A stretch of 64,000 bases of DNA from assembly GCF_028885415.1 (NCBI RefSeq), contig NZ_CP118527.1, positions 4,030,001-4,094,000 of the forward strand, given 5' to 3'. The stretch is from Streptomyces coeruleorubidus (lineage in GTDB: Bacteria; Actinomycetota; Actinomycetes; Streptomycetales; Streptomycetaceae). Positions 1-9,482 of this stretch are shown here, piece after piece; position 1 is the stretch's first letter, and every line of letters begins with the position of its first letter. A program made the position numbers and the translations under genes. The notes beneath the pieces are model-generated. The model was not told the DNA's origin. It saw only the letters and a list, made by a program, of their open reading frames with translations, and searched no databases.

Positions 1-946
1 CGTACGCCGTCTCGTCCCGCTGCGGGCGGCGGGCGATCTGGTGGTTGAGGAGCCGCCCGCCGGGCTTCAGCAACCGGTGCAGGTCGGTGGCGTACTCCAG
101 GTACCGCTCGGCACCGACGTGTTCGGCCATGCCGATGGAGGAGATCGCGTCGTAAGGCCCGTCGCGGACGTCGCGGTAGTCCTGGACGCGGATCTCGACC
201 TTGTCGGTGAGGCCCTCGCCGGCGACGCGCTTGCGGGCGTAGGCGGCCTGCTCCTGGGAGAGCGTGACGCCGACGACGCTCACGCCGTGCTCGCGGGCGG
301 CGTGGACGGCCATGGAGCCCCAGCCGCAGCCGACGTCGAGCAGCCGCTGACCGGGGCGCAGGCCGAGCTTGCGGCAGACCAGTTCGAGCTTGTCGTGCTG
401 GGCCTGTTCGAGGGTGCTGTCGGGTCTGGGCCAGTAGGCGCAGGAGTACACCATGGACGGGCCGAGGACGATCTCGTAGAAGTCGTTGCCGACGTCGTAG
501 TGGTGGCTGATGGCGCGTCTGTCGGTGCGCTTGGTGTGCAGGTTGCGGCGGGGCCGGCGGGCCTCCTCGCGGGGCGGGGCGGGCGGCAGCGGGGTCCCGG
601 CGAGCTTGACGAGCCCGCGTACGGCGTCGCGGAACTCGGGGTCGCGCAGGGCCTGGGCGAGGGTGCGGGCGTCCTCGTCGCGCTCCCAGATGTGACCGGC
701 CAGCAGGTCGAGGGTGGTGTAGAGGTCGCCGTCGATGTCGAGATCGCCCGCCACCCAGGCCCGGGCCAGGCCGAGTTCTCCCGGCTTCCACAGCAGGCGG
801 CGCAGGGCTCGGCGGTTGCGTACGACGAGGATCGGCGCGCCCGGCGGGCCCGCCTGTGAACCGTCCCAGGCGCGGATGCGCACGGGTAGTGGTGCTCCCA
901 GCAACTGTGCGAAGAGGCCCTGCAGCCGCGGCGCGGCGTCTGCCAT
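1..946 (-). CDS. Cyclopropane-fatty-acyl-phospholipid synthase-type methyltransferase (partial, 3' end outside window)
   Basis: At least 315 codons are present and the reading frame runs off the left edge, so the C-terminus is missing. The ATG at 946 is preceded by the GGAGGTGTACACC region. The family signature ISHHYDVGNDFYE is visible after a roughly 110-residue N-terminal domain, and near residue 204 is the SAM-binding motif LLDVGCGWG, followed by the VTLSQEQ and SSIGMAEHVG segments typical of the CFA/mycolic-acid methyltransferase family. The family adds a methylene or methyl group from S-adenosylmethionine to unsaturated phospholipid acyl chains in the membrane. It is transcribed away from ndh, downstream of the ndh terminator, so it is probably a separate unit. 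The family assignment is firm. The exact product (cyclopropane versus methyl-branched lipid) is not determinable here. Confidence 0.88.
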   Translation of the reverse strand, partial: MADAAPRLQGLFAQLLGAPLPVRIRAWDGSQAGPPGAPILVVRNRRALRRLLWKPGELGLARAWVAGDLDIDGDLYTTLDLLAGHIWERDEDARTLAQALRDPEFRDAVRGLVKLAGTPLPPAPPREEARRPRRNLHTKRTDRRAISHHYDVGNDFYEIVLGPSMVYSCAYWPRPDSTLEQAQHDKLELVCRKLGLRPGQRLLDVGCGWGSMAVHAAREHGVSVVGVTLSQEQAAYARKRVAGEGLTDKVEIRVQDYRDVRDGPYDAISSIGMAEHVGAERYLEYATDLHRLLKPGGRLLNHQIARRPQRDETAY

Positions 947-1080
947 GGTGTACACCTCCGTGACGGGGAATCCCGGAATGTCCGACACCACGTAAACACC
1001 TGCGGGGCCTTGGCGCAGTCCCCGGCACGCGTCACGTCTGGCCAAAACCACTACCCCGAAGGAACGCCGCGGGAACGCCG

Positions 1081-1116
1081 AAGGACCTCCCGCACCACGG
1101 ATGGCGGGAGGTCCTT
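1081..1116 (-). terminator. Hairpin terminator downstream of ndh
   Basis: A perfect 13-bp stem (AAGGACCTCCCGC at 1081-1093 with its complement at 1104-1116) encloses a 10-nt loop. It lies 26 bp past the ndh stop codon and upstream of the methyltransferase gene, so it should separate the two minus-strand transcripts. No long U tract follows, which is usual for high-GC actinobacterial terminators. Confidence 0.75.
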
Positions 1117-1141
1117 CGTCAAGCGGGGGAGCGACCGGAGG

Positions 1142-2530
1142 TCAGGAGGCCTTGGCCTTCTCCTCGGTCTTCGCCTTGGGGGCCGCGGCGACCGGGGCCG
1201 GCTTGGCGGCCTCGTAGAACTCCTCGCGCGGCGTCTCGATGGCGCCGAGCGAGACGACCTCGCGCTTGAGGAACATGCCGAGCGTCCAGTCGGCGAAGAC
1301 GCGGATCTTGCGGTTCCAGGTCGGCATCGCCATGCCGTGGTAGCCACGGTGCATGTACCAGGCGAGACGGCCCTTGAGCTTGATCTTCATCTTGCCCATG
1401 ACGATCATCGCGACGCCCTTGTGGAGGCCGAGACCGGCCACCGCTCCCTTGTTGGCGTGGGAGTAGTCCTTCTGCGGGAAGCCCCGCATGCCGGACAGGA
1501 CGTTGTCACCGAGGACCCGGGCCTGACGCAGCGCGTGCTGCGCGTTCGGCGGGCACCAGGCGTTCTCGTTGCCCGCCTTGCGGCCGGCGAGGTCCGGGAC
1601 CTGGGCGTTGTCGCCCGCGGCCCAGATGTAGTCGGTGCCCTTGACCTGGAGCGTGGGCTCGCAGTCGACGTGGCCTCGGGGCCCGAGGGGCAGGCCGTAG
1701 CGGGTGAGGACCGGGTTGGGCTTGACGCCGGCGGTCCAGACGATCGTGTTGGAGTCGACCTCGAGGCCGTTCTTCAGCACCACGTGGCCGTCGACGCAGG
1801 AGTCCATGGAGGTGGACAGGTAGACCTCGACGCCGCGGCCCTCGAGGTGCTCCTTGCCGTACTTGCCGAGCTTGGGACCGACCTCGGGGAGGATCTTGTC
1901 GGCGGCGTCGACCAGGATGAAGCGCATGTCCTCACGGGACACGTTCTTGTAGTACTTGGCCGCGTCGCGGGCCATGTCCTCGACCTCGCCGATGGTCTCC
2001 GCACCGGCGAAACCGCCGCCCACGAAGACGAAGGTGAGCGCCTTGCGGCGGATCTCCTCGTCGGTGGTGGAGTCGGCCTTGTCGAGCTGCTCGAGGACGT
2101 GGTTGCGCAGGCCGATGGCCTCCTCGATGCCCTTCATGCCGATGCCCTGCTCGGCGAGGCCGGGGATCGGGAAGGTGCGGGAGACCGCGCCGAGCGCGAC
2201 GACCAGGTAGTCGAAGGGCAGCTCGTACGCCTCGCCGACCAGCGGCGCGATCGTTGCGACCTTGCGGTCCTGGTCGATGGTGGTGACCCGGCCGGTGAGG
2301 ACCTCCGCCTTCGGCAGCACGCGTCGCAGCGGGACGACGACATGGCGCGGGGAGATGTTGCCGGCGGCGGCTTCGGGGAGGAAGGGCTGGTAGGTCATGT
2401 ACGACCGGGGGTCGACGACCGTGACGGTCGCCTCTCCGTAACGCATCTTCTTGAGGATGCGCCGAGCTGCGTACAGGCCTACGTACCCACCGCCTACTAC
2501 GAGGATCCTGGGACGCTCCGTGGTGCTCAT
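1142..2530 (-). CDS. ndh: Type II NADH dehydrogenase (NDH-2), single-subunit NADH:quinone oxidoreductase
   Basis: The 462-residue protein has the usual NDH-2 length. An N-terminal FAD-binding Rossmann motif ILVVGGGYVGLYAAR (about residues 9-23) is followed by a second dinucleotide motif FVFVGGGFAGAET (about 167-179) for NADH, and the C-terminal FAD-contact segment YIWAAGDNAQVPD. NDH-2 enzymes are membrane-associated flavoproteins that pass electrons from NADH to menaquinone without pumping protons. The C-terminal 25 residues are Ala/Pro/Lys-rich and probably disordered, which is common in Streptomyces homologues. The gene is monocistronic and ends in a strong hairpin. ATG at 2530 begins MSTTERPRILVVGGG, immediately before the first Rossmann strand. 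Confidence 0.93.
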   Translation of the reverse strand: MSTTERPRILVVGGGYVGLYAARRILKKMRYGEATVTVVDPRSYMTYQPFLPEAAAGNISPRHVVVPLRRVLPKAEVLTGRVTTIDQDRKVATIAPLVGEAYELPFDYLVVALGAVSRTFPIPGLAEQGIGMKGIEEAIGLRNHVLEQLDKADSTTDEEIRRKALTFVFVGGGFAGAETIGEVEDMARDAAKYYKNVSREDMRFILVDAADKILPEVGPKLGKYGKEHLEGRGVEVYLSTSMDSCVDGHVVLKNGLEVDSNTIVWTAGVKPNPVLTRYGLPLGPRGHVDCEPTLQVKGTDYIWAAGDNAQVPDLAGRKAGNENAWCPPNAQHALRQARVLGDNVLSGMRGFPQKDYSHANKGAVAGLGLHKGVAMIVMGKMKIKLKGRLAWYMHRGYHGMAMPTWNRKIRVFADWTLGMFLKREVVSLGAIETPREEFYEAAKPAPVAAAPKAKTEEKAKAS

Positions 2531-2972
2531 GCCATCGAGTATCCACCCGCTTCAGGGGGGTGGCTCGTGCGCCCCTTCACAAGCTCCGCCAGTGGGTGTG
2601 TTATCCTCCGCGGCCCCCGTGATCCATGTCATGGTGACAACCGGGCTCCTTTGTGCACCCCGGGTCGTTGTCAATGCCGCGTGAGCTGCCTCTCTGGCCC
2701 GTCGACCCCCCTGTGAGCGACCCGTCGAACCTTCCTCCGGCGACCCCTCCGGGCACGCCCATACCATGCTTCTGAACATGTTCAAAGGGCCATCAGGCCC
2801 CCAGAAGGGTCAACGCGACCCTTCTCGTCGCCCTGGAGTGCCGAATTCCTTGTGAAGAACTTCACGAACTTTTCCGGGGGTCTGGTCCCGAGGGGCGCAC
2901 GCGCGCCCCTCGGACCCGCTCAAACGTGATCCTTGCCTGCTCAGAAGCGGCCTGGAGCCTGTCCTGAGCGAC
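2531..2972. other. Non-coding stretch upstream of ndh and of the first TA module
   Basis: No ORF with convincing codon use is seen in about 440 bp. It should hold the ndh promoter. A small stem (AAGGGTC at 2814-2820 region with GACCCTTC just downstream) and a GC-rich hairpin around 2893-2918 (GAGGGGCGC with GCGCCCCTC) are present. The right end runs into a duplicated fragment of the ppx 3' end (2973-2999). Confidence 0.4.
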
Positions 2973-2999
2973 GGACCAGGCGATGCCGTCGAGGATTTC
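2973..2999 (-). repeat. Detached copy of the ppx 3' terminus (direct repeat with 3625-3651)
   Basis: GGACCAGGCGATGCCGTCGA at 2973 onward, extended to 2999, matches 25 of 27 bases with 3625-3651, which encodes the last residues of ppx. Read on the minus strand it would encode EILDGIAWSVA against DILDGIGWSLA in the intact gene, then run on without a stop at the equivalent point. The toxin-antitoxin module (3073-3611) lies exactly between the two copies. Similarity does not extend further into ppx. Confidence 0.8.
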
Positions 3000-3044
3000 C
3001 CATGAACGCGTCTCCCGTACGAGGCGACGTCCACACCTGGCTGG

Positions 3045-3066
3045 TGTACACGGAAATGCGTACACT
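3045..3066 (+). promoter_or_regulatory. Promoter/operator of the first TA module
   Basis: The palindrome GTGTACAC (3045-3050 core) and a second arm GCGTACAC (3059-3064) form an inverted repeat just before the antitoxin start. The -10-like TACACT (3061-3066) sits only 6 nt before the ATG at 3073 and no Shine-Dalgarno sequence exists, which suggests a leaderless transcript. The antitoxin/toxin complex would be expected to bind the repeats and autoregulate. Confidence 0.5.
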
Positions 3067-3072
3067 ACTTTC

Positions 3073-3345
3073 ATGGCCGATAACACCGTGACCGTCAGGG
3101 AAGCACGCGCACACCTCGCGGAACACATCAACCGCGCCGAGGAAGGCACTCCGACCGTTATTACGCGCAACGGCGCCCCAGTAGCCGCGGTCGTGCCGAT
3201 CACCGACTTCGAAGCGCTGGAGGAGGCGGCCGACGTGATGCTGGCCCGGGAGGCGGAAGCAGTTCTGGCCGACGGCGAGCCCACCGTTTCCATGGCCGAG
3301 CTGCTGGCGGACCTGTTCAGCGAGCGCGGTGACGGGGCCGCGTGA
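3073..3345 (+). CDS. Phd/YefM-family antitoxin
   Basis: The 90-residue acidic protein begins MADNTVTVREARAHLAEHIN. It has the Phd/YefM N-terminal DNA-binding fold (strand, then the REARAHL helix) with the family's TVITRNGAPVAAVVPI beta-hairpin and an acidic C-terminal tail that would wrap the toxin. It overlaps the toxin start by 4 bp (GTGA), giving translational coupling. The longer in-frame reading from 2983 is rejected, because that stretch overlaps the promoter and the ppx-derived repeat. ATG at 3073 has no ribosome-binding site and a -10 element just upstream, consistent with leaderless translation. Confidence 0.9.
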   Translation: MADNTVTVREARAHLAEHINRAEEGTPTVITRNGAPVAAVVPITDFEALEEAADVMLAREAEAVLADGEPTVSMAELLADLFSERGDGAA

Positions 3346-3611
3346 AGTACGCCTTCCGGTTCACTACTGCTGCACAGCGGCAGCTTCGGGCCATCAGCCG
3401 GCACGATGCCATGCGCATCCTGACCGCGTTGACCGCGCTCGGCGACGATCCGTACCGCGAGGACGCCGATGTCAAGAAGCTCACCGGCCCGTCCGGGCTC
3501 TACCGGCTCAGGGTCGGCAGCTACAGGGTCGCCTACCAGATCAACGATGGTGAGCTCGTCATCCTCGTCGTCAAGGTAGGCGACCGGCGGGACGTGTACC
3601 GCAACCTGTAG
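3342..3611 (+). CDS. RelE/ParE-family toxin (putative mRNA interferase)
   Basis: The 89-residue basic protein starts at GTG 3342 and overlaps the antitoxin stop. RelE-family features are the N-terminal FTTAAQRQLRAI helix, the LTGPSGLYRLRVGSYRVAYQI core, and the terminal ILVVKVGDRRDVYRNL segment, whose Arg and Tyr side chains form the catalytic patch in characterised RelE/YoeB toxins. These toxins cleave ribosome-bound mRNA when the antitoxin is degraded. The stop codon is 4 bp from the convergent ppx stop, and the module lies between two copies of the ppx 3' end. A ParE-like gyrase-poison activity cannot be excluded by sequence alone. Confidence 0.88.
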   Translation: MKYAFRFTTAAQRQLRAISRHDAMRILTALTALGDDPYREDADVKKLTGPSGLYRLRVGSYRVAYQINDGELVILVVKVGDRRDVYRNL

Positions 3612-3615
3612 GCGG

Positions 3616-4557
3616 TCAGGCCAAGGACCAGCCGATGCCGTCGAGGATGTCGTGCTCGCTGACCACGACCTCCTCCGCGCCGATCCGCTCCATGATCGAC
3701 AGCAGCACGAGGGCCCCCGCCCCGATCACGTCGACCCGGCCCGGGTGCATGGAGGGCACGGCCGCGCGCTCGGCGTGCGTGGAGCGCAGCAGCCACTCGG
3801 TGATCTCGCGGACCCGGTCGTGGGAGACACGGGAGTGGTGGATGGCGGCCGAGTCGTACTCGGGCAGCTCCTGGGCGATCGCCGACACGGTCGTCACGGA
3901 CCCGGCGAGGCCCACCAGCGTGCGGGCCTCGCGCAGCGGAACCGTCTCCTCGGCGAGGTCGAGGGCGGCTTCGATGTCCGCCCGCATCGCGGCGATCTGC
4001 TCCTCGGCCGGCGGGTCGGTCACGGCCCCGTCCCTGACCAGGTGCCGCTCGGTCATGCGGACACAGCCGATGTCCACCGAGCGTGCCGCGCGGACCTGGT
4101 CGTCGCCGACGACGAACTCGGTCGAGCCGCCGCCGATGTCCACCACGAGGTAGGGCTTCGGAAGGTGGTCGCGCCCGGCGAGCTCCTTGGTGGCGCCGGT
4201 GAAGGAGAACTCGGCCTCCTGGTCCCCGGAGATCACCTCGGGCTCGACGCCCAGGATGTCCAGCACCCCGCGCACGAACTCGTCCCGGTTCTCGGCGTCC
4301 CGGGAGGCGGAGGTCGCCACGAACCGCAGCCGCTCCGCCCCGTGCTCCTTGATGATCCCGGCGTACTCGCGACAGGCCGCGAAGGTCCGCTGCAGCGCCT
4401 CGGGGGCGAGCCGGCCGGTGCGGTCGACGCCCTGCCCGAGCCGCACGATCGTCATACGGCGGTCCAGGTCGACCAGCTCGCCGGTGGCCGGGTCCGCGTC
4501 GGCGACGAGGAGCCGGATGGAGTTCGTACCGCAGTCCACGGCGGCGACACGGGTCAC
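3616..4557 (-). CDS. ppx: Ppx/GppA exopolyphosphatase / guanosine pentaphosphate phosphatase family
   Basis: The 313-residue protein has the ASKHA ATPase-fold signatures: phosphate-1 loop AAVDCGTNSIRLLVAD at the N-terminus and phosphate-2 loop VVDIGGGSTEFVV near residue 140. It is the short actinobacterial form lacking the C-terminal HD-like domain of E. coli Ppx. The family hydrolyses terminal phosphate from polyphosphate and/or converts pppGpp to ppGpp. GTG at 4557 overlaps the DUF501 stop (GTGA), so the two are translationally coupled. The start at 4692 would lie inside DUF501 and is rejected. The 3' end is partly duplicated on the far side of the neighbouring TA module. Confidence 0.92.
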   Translation of the reverse strand: MTRVAAVDCGTNSIRLLVADADPATGELVDLDRRMTIVRLGQGVDRTGRLAPEALQRTFAACREYAGIIKEHGAERLRFVATSASRDAENRDEFVRGVLDILGVEPEVISGDQEAEFSFTGATKELAGRDHLPKPYLVVDIGGGSTEFVVGDDQVRAARSVDIGCVRMTERHLVRDGAVTDPPAEEQIAAMRADIEAALDLAEETVPLREARTLVGLAGSVTTVSAIAQELPEYDSAAIHHSRVSHDRVREITEWLLRSTHAERAAVPSMHPGRVDVIGAGALVLLSIMERIGAEEVVVSEHDILDGIGWSLA

Positions 4558-5084
4558 TGGGCGTCCTCCTCGGCGGCCGTCACGCACGGGCCCTTGAGCC
4601 ACCACTCCGGCAGCATCCCGATGGCCTCGTCCCCGAGCGGGTTCACGCCCGGCCCCGCGGCCAGCGAGTGCGCCACCAGCACGTGCAGGCACTTCACCCG
4701 GTCCGGCATGCCGCCCGCGCTCGGGAAGTTCTGCAGCTCCTCGATCTCGTCACGGCGCCTGATGTAGTCCTCGTGCGCCGCTTGGTACGCCGCCGCCAGC
4801 TCCGGGTCCGAGGCCAGCCGCTCGGTCATCTCCTTCATCACGCCGTTCGCCTCCAGGGTGCCGATCGCCGAGGCGGCGCGCGGGCACGTCAGGTAGTACA
4901 GCGTGGGGAACGGCGTGCCGTCCGGCAGCCGCGGGGCCGTCTCGACGACGTCCGGCTGCCCGCACGGGCACCGGTGCGCGATCGCGCGCAGGCCGCGCGG
5001 GGGCCGACCGAGCTGCTGCTTGAAGGCCTCGACGTCCGCGTCGGTGGGCTCGGTGCGCGGAGTGGTCGGCGGGGGCGTTTCCAT
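4554..5084 (-). CDS. DUF501 family protein
   Basis: The 176-residue cytoplasmic protein belongs to the DUF501 family, whose biochemical role is not established. Visible features are a Pro/Thr-rich first 15 residues, the FKQQLGRPPRGL motif, a Cys pair in HRCPCGQPDVVET that could bind metal, FPTLYYLTCPRA, and the conserved NFPSAGGMPDRVKCLHVLVAHSLA block. It sits between divIC and ppx, an order conserved in many actinobacteria. It is coupled to ppx by a 4-bp overlap and lies 46 bp downstream of divIC, so divIC-DUF501-ppx is likely one operon. Linkage to a division gene is suggestive only. Confidence 0.88.
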   Translation of the reverse strand: METPPPTTPRTEPTDADVEAFKQQLGRPPRGLRAIAHRCPCGQPDVVETAPRLPDGTPFPTLYYLTCPRAASAIGTLEANGVMKEMTERLASDPELAAAYQAAHEDYIRRRDEIEELQNFPSAGGMPDRVKCLHVLVAHSLAAGPGVNPLGDEAIGMLPEWWLKGPCVTAAEEDAQ

Positions 5085-5130
5085 GACTGTGTTCAGGCTG
5101 TCTTTCTCTGGGTGCTGTCTCGGGTCACGT

Positions 5131-5607
5131 TCACTGGTCGGAGGCGTCGGCCTTGTCGACCCCGTCCCAGACGTTGGAGTACCAGGGGCGGTCGGCCGCC
5201 CCGAGGTCGGCGTGCGACTGCCGCGCCGCGTGCGGGTCGACGACGATGAACCCCGTCTCCCCAGGCATGACGTAGTGCAACCGCTTCCGGATCTGCTGCT
5301 CGGCGTACGCGTCGTCCTGCCAGCGCGCCTTCTGGTCGCGCAGTCGTTCGACGCGCTGCCGGGCCTGCTGCTGTTCGCGCTGGAGGTCGTCGATCTCGGC
5401 GCGCTGCGAGACGTACTCCCGCATCGGGTAGGCCAGGGCCACGATCAGCGAGCACATCACCAGGGCGAGCAGCGCGGCCCGGCCGGTCAGCCGGGAGCGG
5501 CGAAGCTGGCGCTTGGTCTGGGAGCGGTAGACCCGGGCCGCGGTCTGCTCGCCGAGCAGCCGGATCCTGGTCGCGGTGGAGAACCGGTCCCGGTCCTTCA
5601 CGGCCAT
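5131..5607 (-). CDS. divIC: Septum formation initiator FtsB/DivIC-family protein
   Basis: The 158-residue bitopic membrane protein has a basic cytoplasmic N-terminus (about 1-42), one transmembrane segment (about 43-62, LLALVMCSLIVALAYPM), a coiled coil of Glu/Gln/Arg heptads (about 67-100, QRAEIDDLQREQQQARQRVE), then an extracytoplasmic tail with the family's QQIRKRLHYVMPGETGFIV motif. FtsB/DivIC partners with FtsL and FtsQ/DivIB in the divisome. The position next to enolase is the usual one for this gene in actinobacteria and many other bacteria. It is probably cotranscribed with DUF501 and ppx. Confidence 0.9.
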   Translation of the reverse strand: MAVKDRDRFSTATRIRLLGEQTAARVYRSQTKRQLRRSRLTGRAALLALVMCSLIVALAYPMREYVSQRAEIDDLQREQQQARQRVERLRDQKARWQDDAYAEQQIRKRLHYVMPGETGFIVVDPHAARQSHADLGAADRPWYSNVWDGVDKADASDQ

Positions 5608-5640
5608 GTCTGTCCGCCTCCCGCTCCACCGTCATACGCG

Positions 5641-5685
5641 CGTACGTCCCCGGACACGGTACGGGACCGGGTACGGGGACGTACG
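5641..5685 (-). terminator. Inverted repeat between eno and divIC (probable terminator)
   Basis: A 12-bp perfect stem, CGTACGTCCCCG (5641-5652) with its complement at 5674-5685, has a 21-nt loop. It lies about 40 bp past the eno stop and 34 bp before the divIC start, on the transcribed strand of both. It could terminate eno or attenuate read-through into divIC. Confidence 0.55.
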
Positions 5686-5727
5686 TACGACGCTTCCTAC
5701 GAAGCCGAGCCTCAGCCCTTGCTGTGC

Positions 5728-7101
<1,374 letters not shown>

Positions 7102-7204
7102 CTAACCGGCTCCGCGCGATCGGCCACCGGGTCGCCCACCCCATGGACAGAACCGAGAGTAAATTGTTTCCTAACGGAACAAAGCCGGATCGCAAAGGCC
7201 GGCA

Positions 7205-7253
7205 GAAAAAACCCCGCCCCGGTGCGCACGGGGGAACGCACACCGGGGCGGGG
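7205..7253 (-). terminator. Strong intrinsic terminator of rpfA
   Basis: A perfect 13-bp GC stem, CCCCGCCCCGGTG (7212-7224) with CACCGGGGCGGGG (7241-7253), is followed in the minus direction by a run of six U residues (A-run at 7206-7211). This is one of the few textbook rho-independent terminators in the window. It lies 30 bp beyond the rpfA stop and separates rpfA from eno. Confidence 0.9.
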
Positions 7254-7282
7254 AGCCCGTGGGGACGGGGGTGGGCCGCTGC

Positions 7283-8150
<868 letters not shown>

Positions 8151-8225
8151 GACGACTGTTCCCGGATGGCCGCTGGCAGGATTCGGCGTTGCGGCAGCCG
8201 GGGCTCGTGGTGACGAGCGGTCATG

Positions 8226-8255
8226 ACCGTAGACACGCGATCCGCGGAATTTCAA
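8226..8255 (-). promoter_or_regulatory. Candidate rpfA promoter
   Basis: On the minus strand TTGAAA (8255-8250), an 18-bp spacer and TACGGT (8231-8226) resemble a vegetative sigma -35/-10 pair. Transcription would begin near 8219 and produce a roughly 250-nt leader including the whole riboswitch. This is a candidate by eye only. Confidence 0.35.
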
Positions 8256-8380
8256 AGACGATCAGGGCTTCTGAGATCTATCTCTCACCTGGCTTATATG
8301 GGACATTAAGCGCGAACGGTGACGTGAACTCGCGGGGATTCGGGGTGACTTCCGCCGCCGTTTCCGGACTGCCCCACCGG

Positions 8381-9340
8381 CTACTCCTCGTCCGCTTCGA
8401 ACCCTACCGTGAGCTTCTGACCGGGGCGGATGAGGTTCGGGTCGGCGCCGACGGCCGCCTCGTTGCCGGTGTAGAGCGCGCGCCATCCGCCGCTGAGATC
8501 AAGGGAGTCGGCGATGGACCAGAGGCTGTCGCCGGGGCGCACGGTGTAGGAGCCGTCCGTCGCCTCGCGCGAGGCCTCTCCGCCGCGCGAGGCGTGCCGT
8601 CCCGCGGGCCCGGACGTACGGCCGTCCTCCGCCGCGGCGTCGTCGTCGGCGCTGGGGCCGCGGTGGCGGCCGGAGCCGGTGTCGGCGTCGGTTCCGGTTC
8701 CGGTTCCGGTTTCGGTGAGCGCCGAAGAGTCGTCGCCCTGCTGGGAGTTGTCGGGTTCGTCACCCTCGGAGGCGGCCGACGGGGAGTCGCCGGATTCCTG
8801 GCTCTGCGATGAGGAGTCGGCAGAATCGGATGACTTGTCGGACTTGGCGGCTTCGTCCTGTGATGTCGACGGCGCGTCAGGGGACGGTGAAGGGGACGAC
8901 TCGGTCGAGTCGAGCAGTCCGGGCGAGTCCGTTGAGCTTGACGAGTCGGACGTATCCGAGTCCTTGTCCTGCTGGAGGCCGGAGAGCAGCCCGCAGGTGC
9001 GCCAGGCGCCGACCCCCTGGTCGGCGAGGATTCTCTCGGCCACGGCTATCTGCTGGGACCGGCTGGCCAGGTCGGCGCTCGGGGCGTAGTCGAGGCCGCC
9101 GTGGTTCTCCCAGTCCTCCTGGGACAACTGGAGGCCGCCGAAGTATCCGTTGCCGCTGTTCTGGCTCCAGGCGCCGCCGGTCTCGCAGTCCGCGACCCGG
9201 TCCCAGGTCGTACCGTCGGCCGCGCTGGCGCCGGAGGCTCCGAGGAGCGGGATCGCGATGGCGGAGCCGGTCACTCCGGCCGCGACGAGGAGAGCCGGAG
9301 CCTGGCGGGGGCGACGGTGCCGACCGTTCCCGGAGAGCAT
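8381..9340 (-). CDS. Secreted Rpf-like/LysM cell-wall hydrolase (SwlC-like paralogue of RpfA)
   Basis: The 319-residue exported protein begins MLSGNGRHRRPRQAPALLVA, with a signal peptide ending near residue 41 (GASA). An Rpf catalytic domain (TTWDRVADCETGGAWSQNSG, catalytic Glu E53; GYFGGLQLSQEDW) is followed by a 150-residue Ser/Asp/Glu/Gln-rich acidic linker and a C-terminal LysM module (YTVRPGDSLWSIA ... NLIRPGQKLTVGF). I chose ATG 9340, where GAAAGG precedes the start and the protein aligns with RpfA. The in-frame start at 9427 would put an unrelated segment before the signal peptide. The very long low-complexity linker distinguishes it from RpfA. It probably has its own promoter upstream of 9340. 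Confidence 0.9.
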   Translation of the reverse strand: MLSGNGRHRRPRQAPALLVAAGVTGSAIAIPLLGASGASAADGTTWDRVADCETGGAWSQNSGNGYFGGLQLSQEDWENHGGLDYAPSADLASRSQQIAVAERILADQGVGAWRTCGLLSGLQQDKDSDTSDSSSSTDSPGLLDSTESSPSPSPDAPSTSQDEAAKSDKSSDSADSSSQSQESGDSPSAASEGDEPDNSQQGDDSSALTETGTGTGTDADTGSGRHRGPSADDDAAAEDGRTSGPAGRHASRGGEASREATDGSYTVRPGDSLWSIADSLDLSGGWRALYTGNEAAVGADPNLIRPGQKLTVGFEADEE

Positions 9341-9425
9341 ACGGAGACCTTTCGCGAGACAGCAGTGACCGGCGCGGCGCAGGATGCCCGGCCGCGCTGA
9401 TGGGTGAACGTATCGGCAGACGATC

Positions 9426-9438
9426 ACTTGTCACAAGT
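9426..9438. promoter_or_regulatory. 13-bp dyad between the Rpf-like gene and the P450 gene
   Basis: ACTTGT-C-ACAAGT is a perfect 6-1-6 palindrome, located 86-98 bp upstream of the Rpf-like start and 45 bp beyond the P450 stop. It is a plausible operator for the Rpf-like gene. The protein that binds it is unknown. Confidence 0.35.
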
Positions 9439-9482
9439 TCATGCCGCGCAGATCACGTGAAGATCACAGCCCTGACGGCGTG

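Noticed and set aside
280..1035. 251-codon minus-strand frame at the left edge
   Set aside because: Out of register with the methyltransferase; the true frame (start 946) contains ISHHYDVGNDFYE and the SAM motif and runs off the window edge.
2862..3404. 180-codon minus-strand frame across the first TA module
   Set aside because: Antisense to the antitoxin; its only meaningful part is the duplicated ppx C-terminal codons, recorded as a repeat.
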